From positions 806,001-870,000 of the forward strand of contig JAPWGK010000006.1 in assembly GCA_029641185.1 (NCBI GenBank): a DNA stretch of 64,000 nucleotides. The letters are read 5' to 3'. How positions within the stretch are numbered: the first letter of the stretch is position 1; each line of letters opens with the position of its first letter. Below are positions 11,742-22,900 of this stretch, piece by piece. The translations under genes and the position numbers were made by a program. Source of the stretch: Pseudofabraea citricarpa (lineage: Eukaryota; Ascomycota; Leotiomycetes; Helotiales; Dermateaceae). The notes beneath the pieces were generated by a model. That model did not search any database. It was not told where the DNA came from and worked only from the letters and a program-made list of their open reading frames with translations.

Positions 11742-14700
11742 TCATTCCTCGTCGCTGCTATCCATAACAAAACCTGCTCTTACTCTCTGTCTTGCTGGGC
11801 GCGTTATAGGTACATCTTCCTCGTCCTCGTCATCTAACATAACTACATCATTCTCTTTGCCAGGCGCCGGAGTCTTCCTCGGCTGAATATCAGTATCGCC
11901 TGAAAGCTTCCTTTTCTTCATTTGCGAAGACTTAGGATGCGGACTTGACATTGGAGTGTCAGTCTGATCATCATCAGATGCTTCAAGAATGCTGTCTCGC
12001 GTAGTGGCTAATGCTTCGTCATCATCACTATCAGCCGAGATGGCACTGGACTGTCTTTTCCGACTCGAAGCCATGACCAAGTCATCATCGCTATCTTCAG
12101 TCAAAGCACTTGCTTGTATATTCTTGCTCTTCTGAACTGGCGGTGTACCATCTTTAGACTTGTTAACACCTAAGAGCTCCTTCATGATCTCAATCTTCGA
12201 CCGCAACCTAAGCTTTTCTTCTTGCTCGAAGAAAATTCTATCTCGTTCTTCATCTTCCTCTTCATCACTATCATGAACGTAAAGGTCACTTTTGATCTTT
12301 CGGTTCTTCTCTAACTCTCGGGCTCTTCGTGCTTCGGCTTTCGCTTGGAGTTCCTCATCATCCAAGCCGGAGTCTTCTTCGCCGTCAACCTCCTTCTTTC
12401 TCCGGAGCCGGCGATTCTTCTTCAGGGATTTCAGAGCATCGGATTTCTTCATGGCCGTGGGGCCACCTGCCGGGAAGAGAGGTTCTTCATCGTCGTCATC
12501 AACGATGCCATTATCTGATTCATCATCAAATACTGCTCGTTTCCGTGACGCGCCAGCTGATACACGCTTAATAAAATCTCCAGCTTCTTTCCCGTCATCG
12601 AAAGTTGGTGGACTAAACTCATTCTTACTGATAAGATCAAGGGCCTGTTTCAATTGATCTGCTGACAATGTTGAGGGAATTACCCATGAGGCATCGGGAT
12701 CATCATCTACTCCAATACGCTGGAATCCGACTAGGGTCATTAAAAGGCGGAGAAAGCCATTTTTGAACATAGCGATCTTGCGCTTCTCGTCCCCCGGCCT
12801 GATCGCTGTGACAGGTGTCAGTGTACGAAGATCATGATCGGTAAAAATACTCACAAATGGTGGGTGGTTTTGGTGTCTCAACTGCAGCTGCCGGCGTTTC
12901 AGTCTCAGCAACCCCATCGTTCTCTACTGAACTCAACGCACTATTCGCTCCTTCCCAGCTTCTTCGCTCGCTTTCCGCTGTTGATAATTGCGACTTGACC
13001 CATTGTAGAAGATCTTCCTCGTTCCGGTCTAGCATAGCACTTACCACTATTCCGATTTGCTGTTCCCATTCCATGGCGGGTCGGACCTCCAGTTGAGCTG
13101 CAGCTCTTGGCTTAGTTGTTACAGTCTGCTTGTCGTATCCATATTCCAGGAAGTGTGCCGTACTAGTGATCTTCGAGAATAACATCTCCACCACCAACTC
13201 CGGACGCTCCTCCATTTTCCTAGTGCATTTTTTGATAAGCTGTCTGACAAGATCGCTCCACTCCTTGTAAGACGGCAAGCTGGAGTCCAACCCCTCTGGC
13301 CCCTTGATCATTTTATAGAACAAGGCGATGATATCAACTCTAAAAAGCATGACGCTCATTTCCTGTTTGAAAGCAACACGGTAGAAATACCGATGGGAGC
13401 GCTTCAATTGAGAGGGCTTCAAGTCATTGTAGAAGTGAGTAAAGGTAACGAATGTATCGATACATCCCTGTACTAAGAAACGCGAGGCAAATCGTTTGAA
13501 ATCGAATTTTCGCTCGTGAGATGTCCGTTCTGCCCTTGCTTCATCTTCGCCCTCTGACTCGTCCACAATATCATCGTCAGGGGTGTCTATCCCAGCAGCT
13601 CTTGCAGCTTTCTTCTTGCGTCGTACTAGTCTCTTCGATCTAACTTGCAGGTCCACGTTTTGCTTTGAGTACTGTTCCAAGATACGAAGGTAGTTATGAC
13701 ATAACTCTGTGCAAGAGTCTAGGTAGCCAAATCCCTGGTCTTTGTAGGTCCTTGTAATATTGGCGACGCGGTCATGAGTGGTTTCCTCGTAAAAGATTCG
13801 ATTCAGTATGTTTTCCGCGATCTCCTGGTCATCTTCCAGCTGAGATTCGGACATCTCTTGGACAGTCAGAAGGATTTGCGTAAAGCATTTCATGGTCGCA
13901 TTAAGGTCTTCCCAAGATTTGTGTTCATATGCCAAGTCCATGGCTCGATTCAAAGTGACAAACATCTCTTGGTTGAGAACAGTAGCAACCAGTGAGAAGC
14001 TGTCTGCTTCATCAGGGATGGCTCCTTTACTGGGCTTTTTGTACTTTCTCCGGACCCTTTCAGCTTCAAGGAACCAGGATATTAGGTAGAAAAATTGCCT
14101 CGGGTGATATTCCAGGACACGTTCGGCTTCTCGTTCGATAGCCTTTCGGACATGATTGAACAGTGGGTTGAAGCCAGAATCTAGGAAATCCTCGACGAAA
14201 GTGCGAAGATGCTTATTTGCTGGAGTAGTGAGTGCAACAGGAGTATCGAAATCCATCGGACCCGAGTTTCCTTTGATTGCTCGCCGAGGAGGTTTGAATT
14301 TCTTGGTACTATCCATTTTGGCCAGACTTCTTGTGGCGTCAGTCATAGCAGATTGTCCCGAGATTGCCGTCCTCTTCGCGTCTTCTCTTTGTATCCATGC
14401 CATGGCACCGAATCGGTTGTGCCTTGACGGTGCATGTTTTTGGTAGCCTCTTAACATTGCAGCTTCCTTTGCTCGCAGCTTAACCAGCTCATCTGATTTA
14501 CTATTGTCGACTTGTGTTTCGGTCATGAATAACTTTTCTATATCCACACCTTTAATAAGGTGGAATAATATATCCATAACCACAACGTCTTGTGTATTGA
14601 AGTCATCTCCCATAGTAGAACATACCATGAGCAGCAAGTGAAATATGTCTTGGTAGTCGAATGCATCAATTGTTGCGGATCTTGATATTTCGGTCTCGTC

Positions 14701-15359
14701 CCCGTCGTACTTCATATTTGGCTGAGGTGCAATCATGGCCATATTCCTCAAGAAATATAGTACCAACTTTATGATGCCCTCGTCTCTTGAGCTACGATCC
14801 CCTGGGGCCTGTGCCATAGAAGGAAGTGCACATCTGACAGCTGTATTGAGAATTCGGGCTCCATCGAAGTTGATGATTGATCGCTTGTATCCCAGTTGGG
14901 CAATCTCAAGATATGGAGTATGTCGATGGTGGTTGACCGTCATCTGTGCCACATTTTTCTCGATTGGCCAGGTCAGAGGTACTAGAAGCTCCAAACATGC
15001 TAGAGCTATCTTTGCCTTCAACTTGTCGTCGGTTGCATTTTCTGGCCATGCCGCTAGAATTTGAAGCAGGTCGCCCCCTACAAGATTGGACTCTGCAAGA
15101 CATCGTGCCACATCTAATCGGTTCGCCTTCTCATCGTAGAGTTTCAGCCATTTTTTGAGATCGCGCAGACATGCCAATGCATCATCTCCTAGTATGTACC
15201 GTCCGTCTTCGTCTGCACCGCTTCCTCCAAGCTACCGGTCGCGTTAGTATTTTGTTCCCTTACGAGGGAGGAGGAGTAACTTACTGCTGTGACGAGACTA
15301 GAAACATATGCTCTGACCTCTGGGTCAACAACGTCTCTTACGCCATTGGCAAACTCCAT
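11742..15359 (-). CDS. TOF1: Topoisomerase 1-associated factor / TIMELESS homologue TOF1 (Swi1)
   Basis: Encodes 1171 residues, the usual fungal length. Tof1 works with Csm3/Mrc1 to stabilise stalled replication forks and signal the S-phase checkpoint. Exons on the minus strand: 15359-15285, 15231-12855, 12805-11742, with GT-AG introns of 53 and 49 nt. The N-terminal half contains the TIMELESS domain ([45 protein letters not shown]). The middle has the helical repeat and basic [11 protein letters not shown] region. After the last splice comes [31 protein letters not shown], the second conserved block. The C-terminal ~300 residues are acidic and disordered (many SDDD/DEE runs), ending in a basic-acidic tail. 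The start at 15359 fits the short first exon typical of this family. Two MluI boxes lie just upstream. Confidence 0.93.
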
Positions 15360-15793
15360 CTTTGGTCGAGTTATGCTGAATTTGAACTCTCATCAGTCTC
15401 GAAGTCATTTACGCCCAACGCGTCTTTTGATAATGCAGACGCGTAAAAACGCGGGCCCCTGTCTAGCGTTCTTTTGGATGTGCTTTGGCTGGTACAAGCA
15501 AATTGACTTACAGACATTTTATAGATGAAAATGGAATTACGTATTAAAAAAAACCCATCTAACTTACGCCTTCCTTGTATTTCCCCCTGGCCATTGATCT
15601 AGGATTCTAAATGTGCTTAAATGCTTGCATTGGACATGTTTTATTTACTTGTAGCATGCAGTATCTTGACCCGGGAGTAGCCGAGGCTCGGTGAGGCAGG
15701 TTAATCCGGGGAACTTCAAACATCATCACAAGCAAATCAAGCAGAACCTCCAAACTATTCTAATATACAAGACCAGCAATTAAAACCGCAAAG
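15360..15793. promoter_or_regulatory. Divergent promoter, TOF1 / 3-hydroxyacyl-CoA dehydrogenase
   Basis: 434 bp separate the two start codons. The TOF1-proximal side carries the MluI boxes listed separately. No other gene is seen. Confidence 0.6.
15418..15444. promoter_or_regulatory. Two MluI cell-cycle boxes (ACGCGT) upstream of TOF1
   Basis: ACGCGT occurs at 15418-15423 and 15439-15444, about 60 and 80 bp upstream of the TOF1 ATG, and a related AACGCGG follows at 15449-15455. ACGCGT is the site bound by MBF (Mbp1/Swi6), which drives G1/S transcription of replication genes. Paired sites this close to the start of a replication-fork gene are unlikely to be accidental. Confidence 0.6.
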
Positions 15794-16902
15794 ATGATCA
15801 GCTCCGTGGTTAGAAGACAGCTAGTCCAGAGTACAAAGCATGCAAGATGCTTCAGCTCATCACCACTTGTTGCGGCGCAAGAAGTAAAGCGTCTGGGCGT
15901 CATCGGTGCGGGACAGATGGTAGAAGAATCTCTGAGATCTCTGCACCATTTGCTAACACTCGATAGGGCTTGGGTATAGCGCTGGTAGCAGCGCAGAAAG
16001 CTGGGGTTCCGGTGACATTGGTGGATACAAATCAAGCATCAATTGACAAAGGCCTCAAGTTCGCAGGTTGGTAGCGCTCAGATGTTTTCAGGAAACACTT
16101 ACTGACATGCTCTGTAGACAAGCTCCTGGCAAAGGATGTCACCAAGGAACGCATCACACAGGACCAGGCTGATAAGATCCGATCTCTCCTCAACCCGACA
16201 ACTTCTATGGACTCCCTGTCGGACGTTGATTTCGTCATCGAAGCCGTGCCCGAAATCCCATCCCTCAAATTCTCCATATTCAGCTCGCTGGCTCAGATAT
16301 GCCCTCCGCATGCTATCCTTGCGACCAACACGTCTTCAATATCTATAACCCGAATTGCTGCTTCTACCACAAAAGATCCTACAGATACGTCTGCGTCGTC
16401 CCGGGTCATCTCTACCCACTTCATGAACCCAGTACCTATCCAGAAAGGAGTTGAGATCATTACCGGGTTGCAAACAAGTCAATCAACTATCGACATTGCT
16501 TTGGCTTTCTGTAAAGCAATGGGCAAAGTCCCTTCTCAATCAGCCGACTCACCAGGGTTTCTAGCAAATAGAATCCTCATGCCATACATCAACGAAGCCA
16601 TCATCTGTTTAGAGACTGGCGTTGGTGGGAGAGATGATATTGATTCCATTATGAAGAATGGTACGAATGTACCAATGGGACCTTTACAACTTGCGGATTT
16701 CATCGGTATCGATACATGCCTTGCCATCATGAAGGTCTTGTACGAAGAGACTGGCGATTCCAAGTACAGACCAAGTGTTCTGCTACGGAAAATGGTAGAT
16801 GCTGGATGGCTTGGAAAGAAGAGTGGGAAAGGGCAAGTCCCCCCAGAACTGACATATACGACCTGATATTTACTAACCTGATGCAGATTTTACGACTACT
16901 AG
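15794..16902 (+). CDS. Mitochondrial 3-hydroxyacyl-/3-hydroxybutyryl-CoA dehydrogenase
   Basis: A 318-residue NAD-dependent dehydrogenase that oxidises L-3-hydroxyacyl-CoA to 3-ketoacyl-CoA in fatty-acid or butyrate metabolism. Residues 1-25 are basic and Ser-rich without acids, like a mitochondrial presequence. The Rossmann motif GVIGAGQMG (~35-43) is completed by the first splice. The body carries EAVPEIPSLK, ATNTSSISIT, the catalytic-His segment THFMNPVPIQKGVEI, DSPGFLANRIL, and the C-terminal GPLQLADFIGIDTCL and GKKSGKGFYDY. Exons: 15794-15919, 15967-16066, 16118-16832, 16887-16902. The last intron (16833-16886) begins GCAAGT rather than GT and has a perfect TACTAAC branch site; using it restores the conserved FYDY end. 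Without splicing, the frame instead ends QVPPELTYTT. Confidence 0.95.
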
Positions 16903-19900
16903 ATTACCTACCATTACAATAGAATCTTTTTTAGCCCGCCTGGCAAAGAAACATGCTTGAATCAGACTTCCCTTCTGCCCCCTTTGACAAATTTCTCTAC
17001 TCACTCAGTGCGACACGGTCTCGGATTTGTAGCCACACGGTCTCGGGAAGGAGGTCCCCCGAAGCAGGTACCCTCACCAAGCCCGACGTAAGAGGCCGAG
17101 TCCATTCTGAAGCAGCACGTTTATGTCGGAATAAGCATGTCAAGCAAAAGAGAGACAAACATGACAGCTGAGAATGTCTCACCAGAAGCAATATACCTGG
17201 CAGCATGATGCAGAGCCTCAAACGCGATGCACCTGACAGGAGCAGTACCATGCTGACTGAGATGATAGTTCTCCACCAGAACGACCGGTCAATTCTCCAA
17301 AAGACTCGAGCTTCTGATCGTCCAAGGACAGCTGGAGAGAAGAGACCAAAAAATAGCTACTCGCTGACTGCCTATGGAGCAGAGCGAGAATGAGGAGGAC
17401 GAGAGGCCTTTAAATATACAGAAAAGGCCACACAGCAAACAAAACAGCATACGCCATCTCGCTCTGCCACTCCACGGCACCCGATCCAGGATCACATCGT
17501 CCCCCTGAGGTGAAATAAGCATGCACGCACCGTCTCAAGTATAACGAGAGGGGAGTCGAGCAGCAGAAGGAGAAGAAGCAAGAAGAAAAAAGAGACAGAC
17601 CACCCCATCAAGAAAGTCGAGCCGCCCAAAAAAGGAAGCAAGCCCAGATGAAAAATTCCCCTTTCCTGCTCGCTCCCCTACCTACCGCAGCTGGCGTCCT
17701 CTCTTAAACTTGCCCTCCTCCTCCTCGCCTCGGAGATCATCTCTCTGGCTTGCCTGTCCTCGTCCCGCGCTCCTGCACTCTATGAAGTTTTAAGCTTGTT
17801 TTTCTTGTTTTTCTTTTGGCCTTCGGTTTTGGGGGAGGTCGAGGCGAGTTTGTGGCAGTGTACATGCAGTACGGAGTACAGATATCCCAGATCCAGTACC
17901 TGGCGTGCGCTACGGGGACGGGGGGGAGGAGACGGGAATGGGGACGGCAAAGGATTTGTTTTTGCCTTCTCAATCTCACTTGTTCATCTAAATGCAATAT
18001 AAATATAAAGTACCTACATGTCACTGGGAGCTTGCGCGCGCGAGCGAGCCGAGTGATGGTCCTAGCTTCTTCTCTCTTCACTGCCTCTTTCTTTTTTTCT
18101 TTTTTTTTCTGTCTCGACTTGGCTTGACTTTCAGGTACCGATCGGTACCCGAGCGCTTGCATGTCTTGAGCGCAAGTGCGGTGTCTGTGTTGAGAGTTAC
18201 CTTCGGATGTACCTCCTCCACTTCCCTCCACTGGTACCTCCACCTCTCTTCCCTCCTCCACTACACTACGGTGCAGTACGGAGCCGCCAACAAACAAGAA
18301 GGGAAATATATTGCGGCAATCTCGAAACGGACAAGTGGGTGTATGGGTGTACCTCTACGGAGTATCAGAGTCAGAATCAGATGGATCATACTGTACAGTA
18401 CATGGTTGAGGCGGGTAGATAGATTACAAAAAAAAACAAAAAATTCCTAGGAAGGGGAAGGGGGAGAAGCGAGAAATGACGAAAAAATGGTTCCCGTTGC
18501 TGGTTGAAATGTTGGGGCCGATACTAACTCGCACTGTGCCGTACCGGGCCACTCCTGACTTCCTAGGTACTGACGCGTACAGGTACTTTGATTTATTACA
18601 GGACCTATCTCCTGGATCACGGGTGTCTGTGTGTCTGTCTGTGTGGATGTGTGGATGTAGGTAGGTACCGTAGAGTACCATGTCGTCCTCACCCTCACCC
18701 ACCCACCCACGTCCTCTATCTATTTCTCTTGGTACGGACAACGGAGGACAGAGCCAACCCGGAAACTGGAGACTCGCGGACCGCACCAAGTAACGTGGAC
18801 AGATTGTTAGGTTATTAAAAAGGAGCACGACGACGGTATTGCGTACTTTGTGCAAGCGACGAGATTTAGATTGTATGCTTCTCCGGATGCAGCTGCTTAA
18901 TTTTCCAGAAGCTGCGAGAGAGCTAGATAGCATGCACAAATGGACATGTAGATCGATTGAGACTGAGCCTTCGATTGTCACGGTTGGGCGCAGACTTTGT
19001 TGGAGTATTTCAATCTCGACTCGTCCATTCATTCCATTGCAGACTTTGATTCAGATTTCTTTCCTTTCTCACATCCACCACAAGTGTCCTCAGCAGGCAA
19101 ATTGCAATCACGGCCATTTCATCGCCCAAACCTACAATGCTCGTATCATCGCGTCGCCAATAATAAACAGCATGGGGCACATCCAGATCACGAGATGAGC
19201 TGACCGGGCCATCACATCATCCTATCCACAACTGGGTCCTCAGCCAACTTTTCCTTGGCCTGGCTGTTTCTTCGTTGTGCTTCGATTCTTCTGTAGGATT
19301 GTGCTGCTTGCGCAGATCGACTGAGTAGCCAAGAAATCTAGGCCTTCACCTTCCTGATGGCCCCCTCTCGCGGTGGCGGGCGGACTTGCCAGGCTGAATG
19401 GGGGAATGAGGTTTTTCGGAGCCGTAACATAATCGACGGCCGAATAGCATCAGTAGCGCTACTACCCTGACGCCATTTGGAGCCCATGTCAACCTGTCAG
19501 CCCGCCCCAGAAGGAAGCAGCAGGGCGAGCACTGACATATCGGTACTACCGACTTTCGGCATACGGGCAGGACCACCCGTACCGTGAGTCGTGACCTCTT
19601 GAGAGTCGATGGCTCGATGGCTCGATGTCCTTGTTTCCTGTTCTCGAGTCTTGTCTCAGCCAGGGCCTCAGCGGATCCAATACTTGCATATAGGCAAATT
19701 GTCCTAAGGCCCTCCTTTGGTCAGCAGGGTGAGTGAGGGTGACAGGGCGAGAACGGCATCCAGGTAACGAATCCCAAAATGAGCATGGAGGGGAAGAGAA
19801 GGGGAAGGGGAAGGGAATGAGCTTCCAGGCCAGGGACGCGAAAGTCATAACGGAAAAGCGAATATATGACGGGATGTTTCAGATTCTTTTGCTTGTCTGT

Positions 19901-22900
19901 CGTCTTAAGGCTGACTTCTTATCTGGACGATAAGCCGGCATCTTCCAACCCAAGGCCCCTTTCCAGGAACAGAATAAGGTTAAGTTGGGCCAGTCATCAA
20001 AACTCAAGTATGTATACACGATGCGATGGGACTCGGACAGTGACGAGGACCAGAGAAAATTAGATTGATTGCTGCCCTGGACCTGATTATGCAACTTTGA
20101 AGTGGCGGCATGCGCTTTCCGTGTAAATTAAAGGGTTCAGGACTCAAGTGCCGGACGCCGGAAAGCTTTACCGTTGATCCCTCATCTTGCTCTCGACATG
20201 TCGATAACTCGGAGCTTTGGTATCCGCGAGCAGGTCAACTTCTCAACAGCTTCCGCTGACGATCATAACACGGCGCACATGACGTTTGCTTGAGTGATGC
20301 GCTGGACCTGCAGGCTACCTGGGCGCATCATCTGATGAAGACTGCCGGAACTAGGCACGACATTTCCTCGCAGATTTTGCGGAGTCCCCGCGCAGATTCA
20401 TGCCGGCAGCGTATAGGCAAAATACGATGGTTGGCGTGCGGTTGGGGCTTCCGTTGGGCGTGCTCGCTGTCGTGGGAGCAGTGAGTACCGGATTGTACGG
20501 ACGTAAGTTTCGCTGTCAGGCTGATTGTTATTGATGGATGGTTGGATAGCTGGATGGATGGACGGATGGATGCTGGAGCGTTAGACGAGCCATGCTTCTT
20601 CGGTGGCTGGGGTGTGTGGCGCCCATCGCATCGTACCCATCTAGAGCACTGTACCATCCAGAAAGAGATCGACGACGGCAGAGACGACCAGGCCAAGGAT
20701 CAAGGGCCTACCCTCTCACCACGACTCACGACTCACTGCTCGCCATCTGCCATGTCAGATCTCATACGGCCGCATCCGTCACTACTGGATTGTTGTTGCT
20801 GACAGCATCGAACCCCTCAGTCGCGTCGGCTATTCAGGAGTTAGGACCGCGACGCCAAAGAGGCCAGGAACTTGTGCCATTTATTACTTCTCTTGCATAA
20901 CACGCAGCATAAAGCGGCTGCTATACATGAACGAGTGTTTGAGAGCGAGAGTTGCGGCACGAAGGATGGCGAGAATCATCCAAGTGGCTCTTAGGCTGGC
21001 TTCTGGTGATTTTAAAAAAGCAGATGAGTAATAAAAGGCACGGTTTCCATGCCAGGACCACAGACATGAACCGGGATACCAGAAATGCCATGGCCACTTA
21101 CCAGGACGATTTCCAGGTCGCACCGGATGACATCCGAGAATTTTCACTCCCGTTCTGGCCAATCGCCCGAGGCACTGCCTGGTGGAATTGGGGTCAAGGC
21201 CGTACCGTATCCACCGCCCAGTTCCACAACCGACAGCGATCATGGATCTTATGGACCGGGATTTCAAATAATAAGGGGCATCGTCACTGATCAGATTCAT
21301 CACACCAACATCAACACTGAAATTGAATCAAGCGAGCGGCCTTGGCCAGCGCGGCCAGGTCTTTGAATTTTCTCTGAGTGGGGGCGCTGCCACATTTCCG
21401 AAATGTTAGTCGTTGGTTGGCTCCGGGGCTTGAAAAGCTACTTGATACCTGGGTCGCTGTTGAGCCTGTCGCATTTCAGCAAATCGTCGATGGCGGGGTG
21501 CCTTGTAACTTTGTCTGCCACCCTCCCCTCGTCCTCTGCCTTGCCTCTGGAATGTGTGGCTGCTGCGGGACCCTGAGGGCCTGGTGTGTATTCCTTGCCG
21601 TCAAGTCCTGAAGGCTCAAATCGGCATGGGTAGCATGGATGATGGATCATAATTACGCAGTCCCGCCTCAGTTGCGAGGCTCCCACGCACGAATTGAGCA
21701 CTTGGGCTGGCTGCGATGCGAAGGCTTCGGGGGGAGGAAGTTTCATGTAAACATCTTTGTACCTGCATCAGCAGACGGCCAGCAGGTGGTGAACCCCCTC
21801 TATTAGACATGTCTGCCACCACCGTACTCTGGCCAACCCAACCAACCAGTCCAGGGCGTCAAGCGGCATGAGAGTAAAGCTTGCGAGCATGCAGTTGAAG
21901 GGCTCAAAGTTAAGACTTAGTCTTGGGACCTGGGTGCCATTTTTGTACCGTGTATCCTCTTCAGTCAGATACAGTAGCTATGATTCATCGGCAAACTCCA
22001 CCGTGCATGTTGTGAGTGTGTACAGCATGTACGTACTCGGTCCACTGTGGTACAGTGGCACCTCTTCGTCCCATTGCCACAACTCCCGAGATCTCGTATA
22101 GTACAGCATCGTCGCGGCGTGCATCACAGCAGCATCACCCCCACTGCACCACCGCTCTTGTTATTTCTGGATACAGCGTTTGGATGAGGAGACCGACAGG
22201 ACCCAGTCTGTGAAGAAATGTGCGGTGATGGCACGATGCCGCACCTGCTCAAAGCTAACATGACCATGTTCCAGTCCGGGCAGGCAGGGAGTCCCGAATA
22301 ATGGCTACCCACATCATTTCTCCAGTTGTACAACATGGCACCTCCGGACCCCGATTTGGGCCTGAAGTGGTTCAAGTAGAATTGATTTCTTGGCTACTGG
22401 CCTTTTCCAACGTATGTTGTCGTACTCAATTACCCGTTTTCCAACAAGGCTCGTCTCCAATTTGTCTCAGCCTTACCAGACGCATTGATGCTGCCATCTC
22501 GTCGCCTCACTCCGGCGAGACAGTCGAGCCGAGGTTCGTCTCAATGATCCGTTGATCGCGCGGATCGCAGTTTGTGAAGACTGAAGAAGGTTCATCGCAA
22601 GGTGGGTGTTGGCACGGTGGCAGCGATGATGTCAATTGAGTCGGTGGCATCTGCTGGTTGGCAGATGCCCAAAAAAGAGATGAGATCTCAAGGCTTTGAA
22701 GACGTCCGTTACACGTCCAGCACCTGCCTGGTTAGGTGCTCGTAGACTCGCACAAAGTTTTTCCGTTTGCCAGGTCTCGCTGCGCGCCAACATCCTTGCC
22801 TCAGATCGCTGAAGCTGCAGGCTCAGGGGCAGCTTTACGTGGCGGTAAGCAGCAGCGACATGGCCCTTCCACTCTGCAATCTGCACCTGCACACTGCACA

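Noticed and set aside
18424..19032. A 202-codon minus-strand frame in the gene-free region
   Set aside because: Low-complexity, contains GTACC-type repeats, and shows no similarity or splice pattern.
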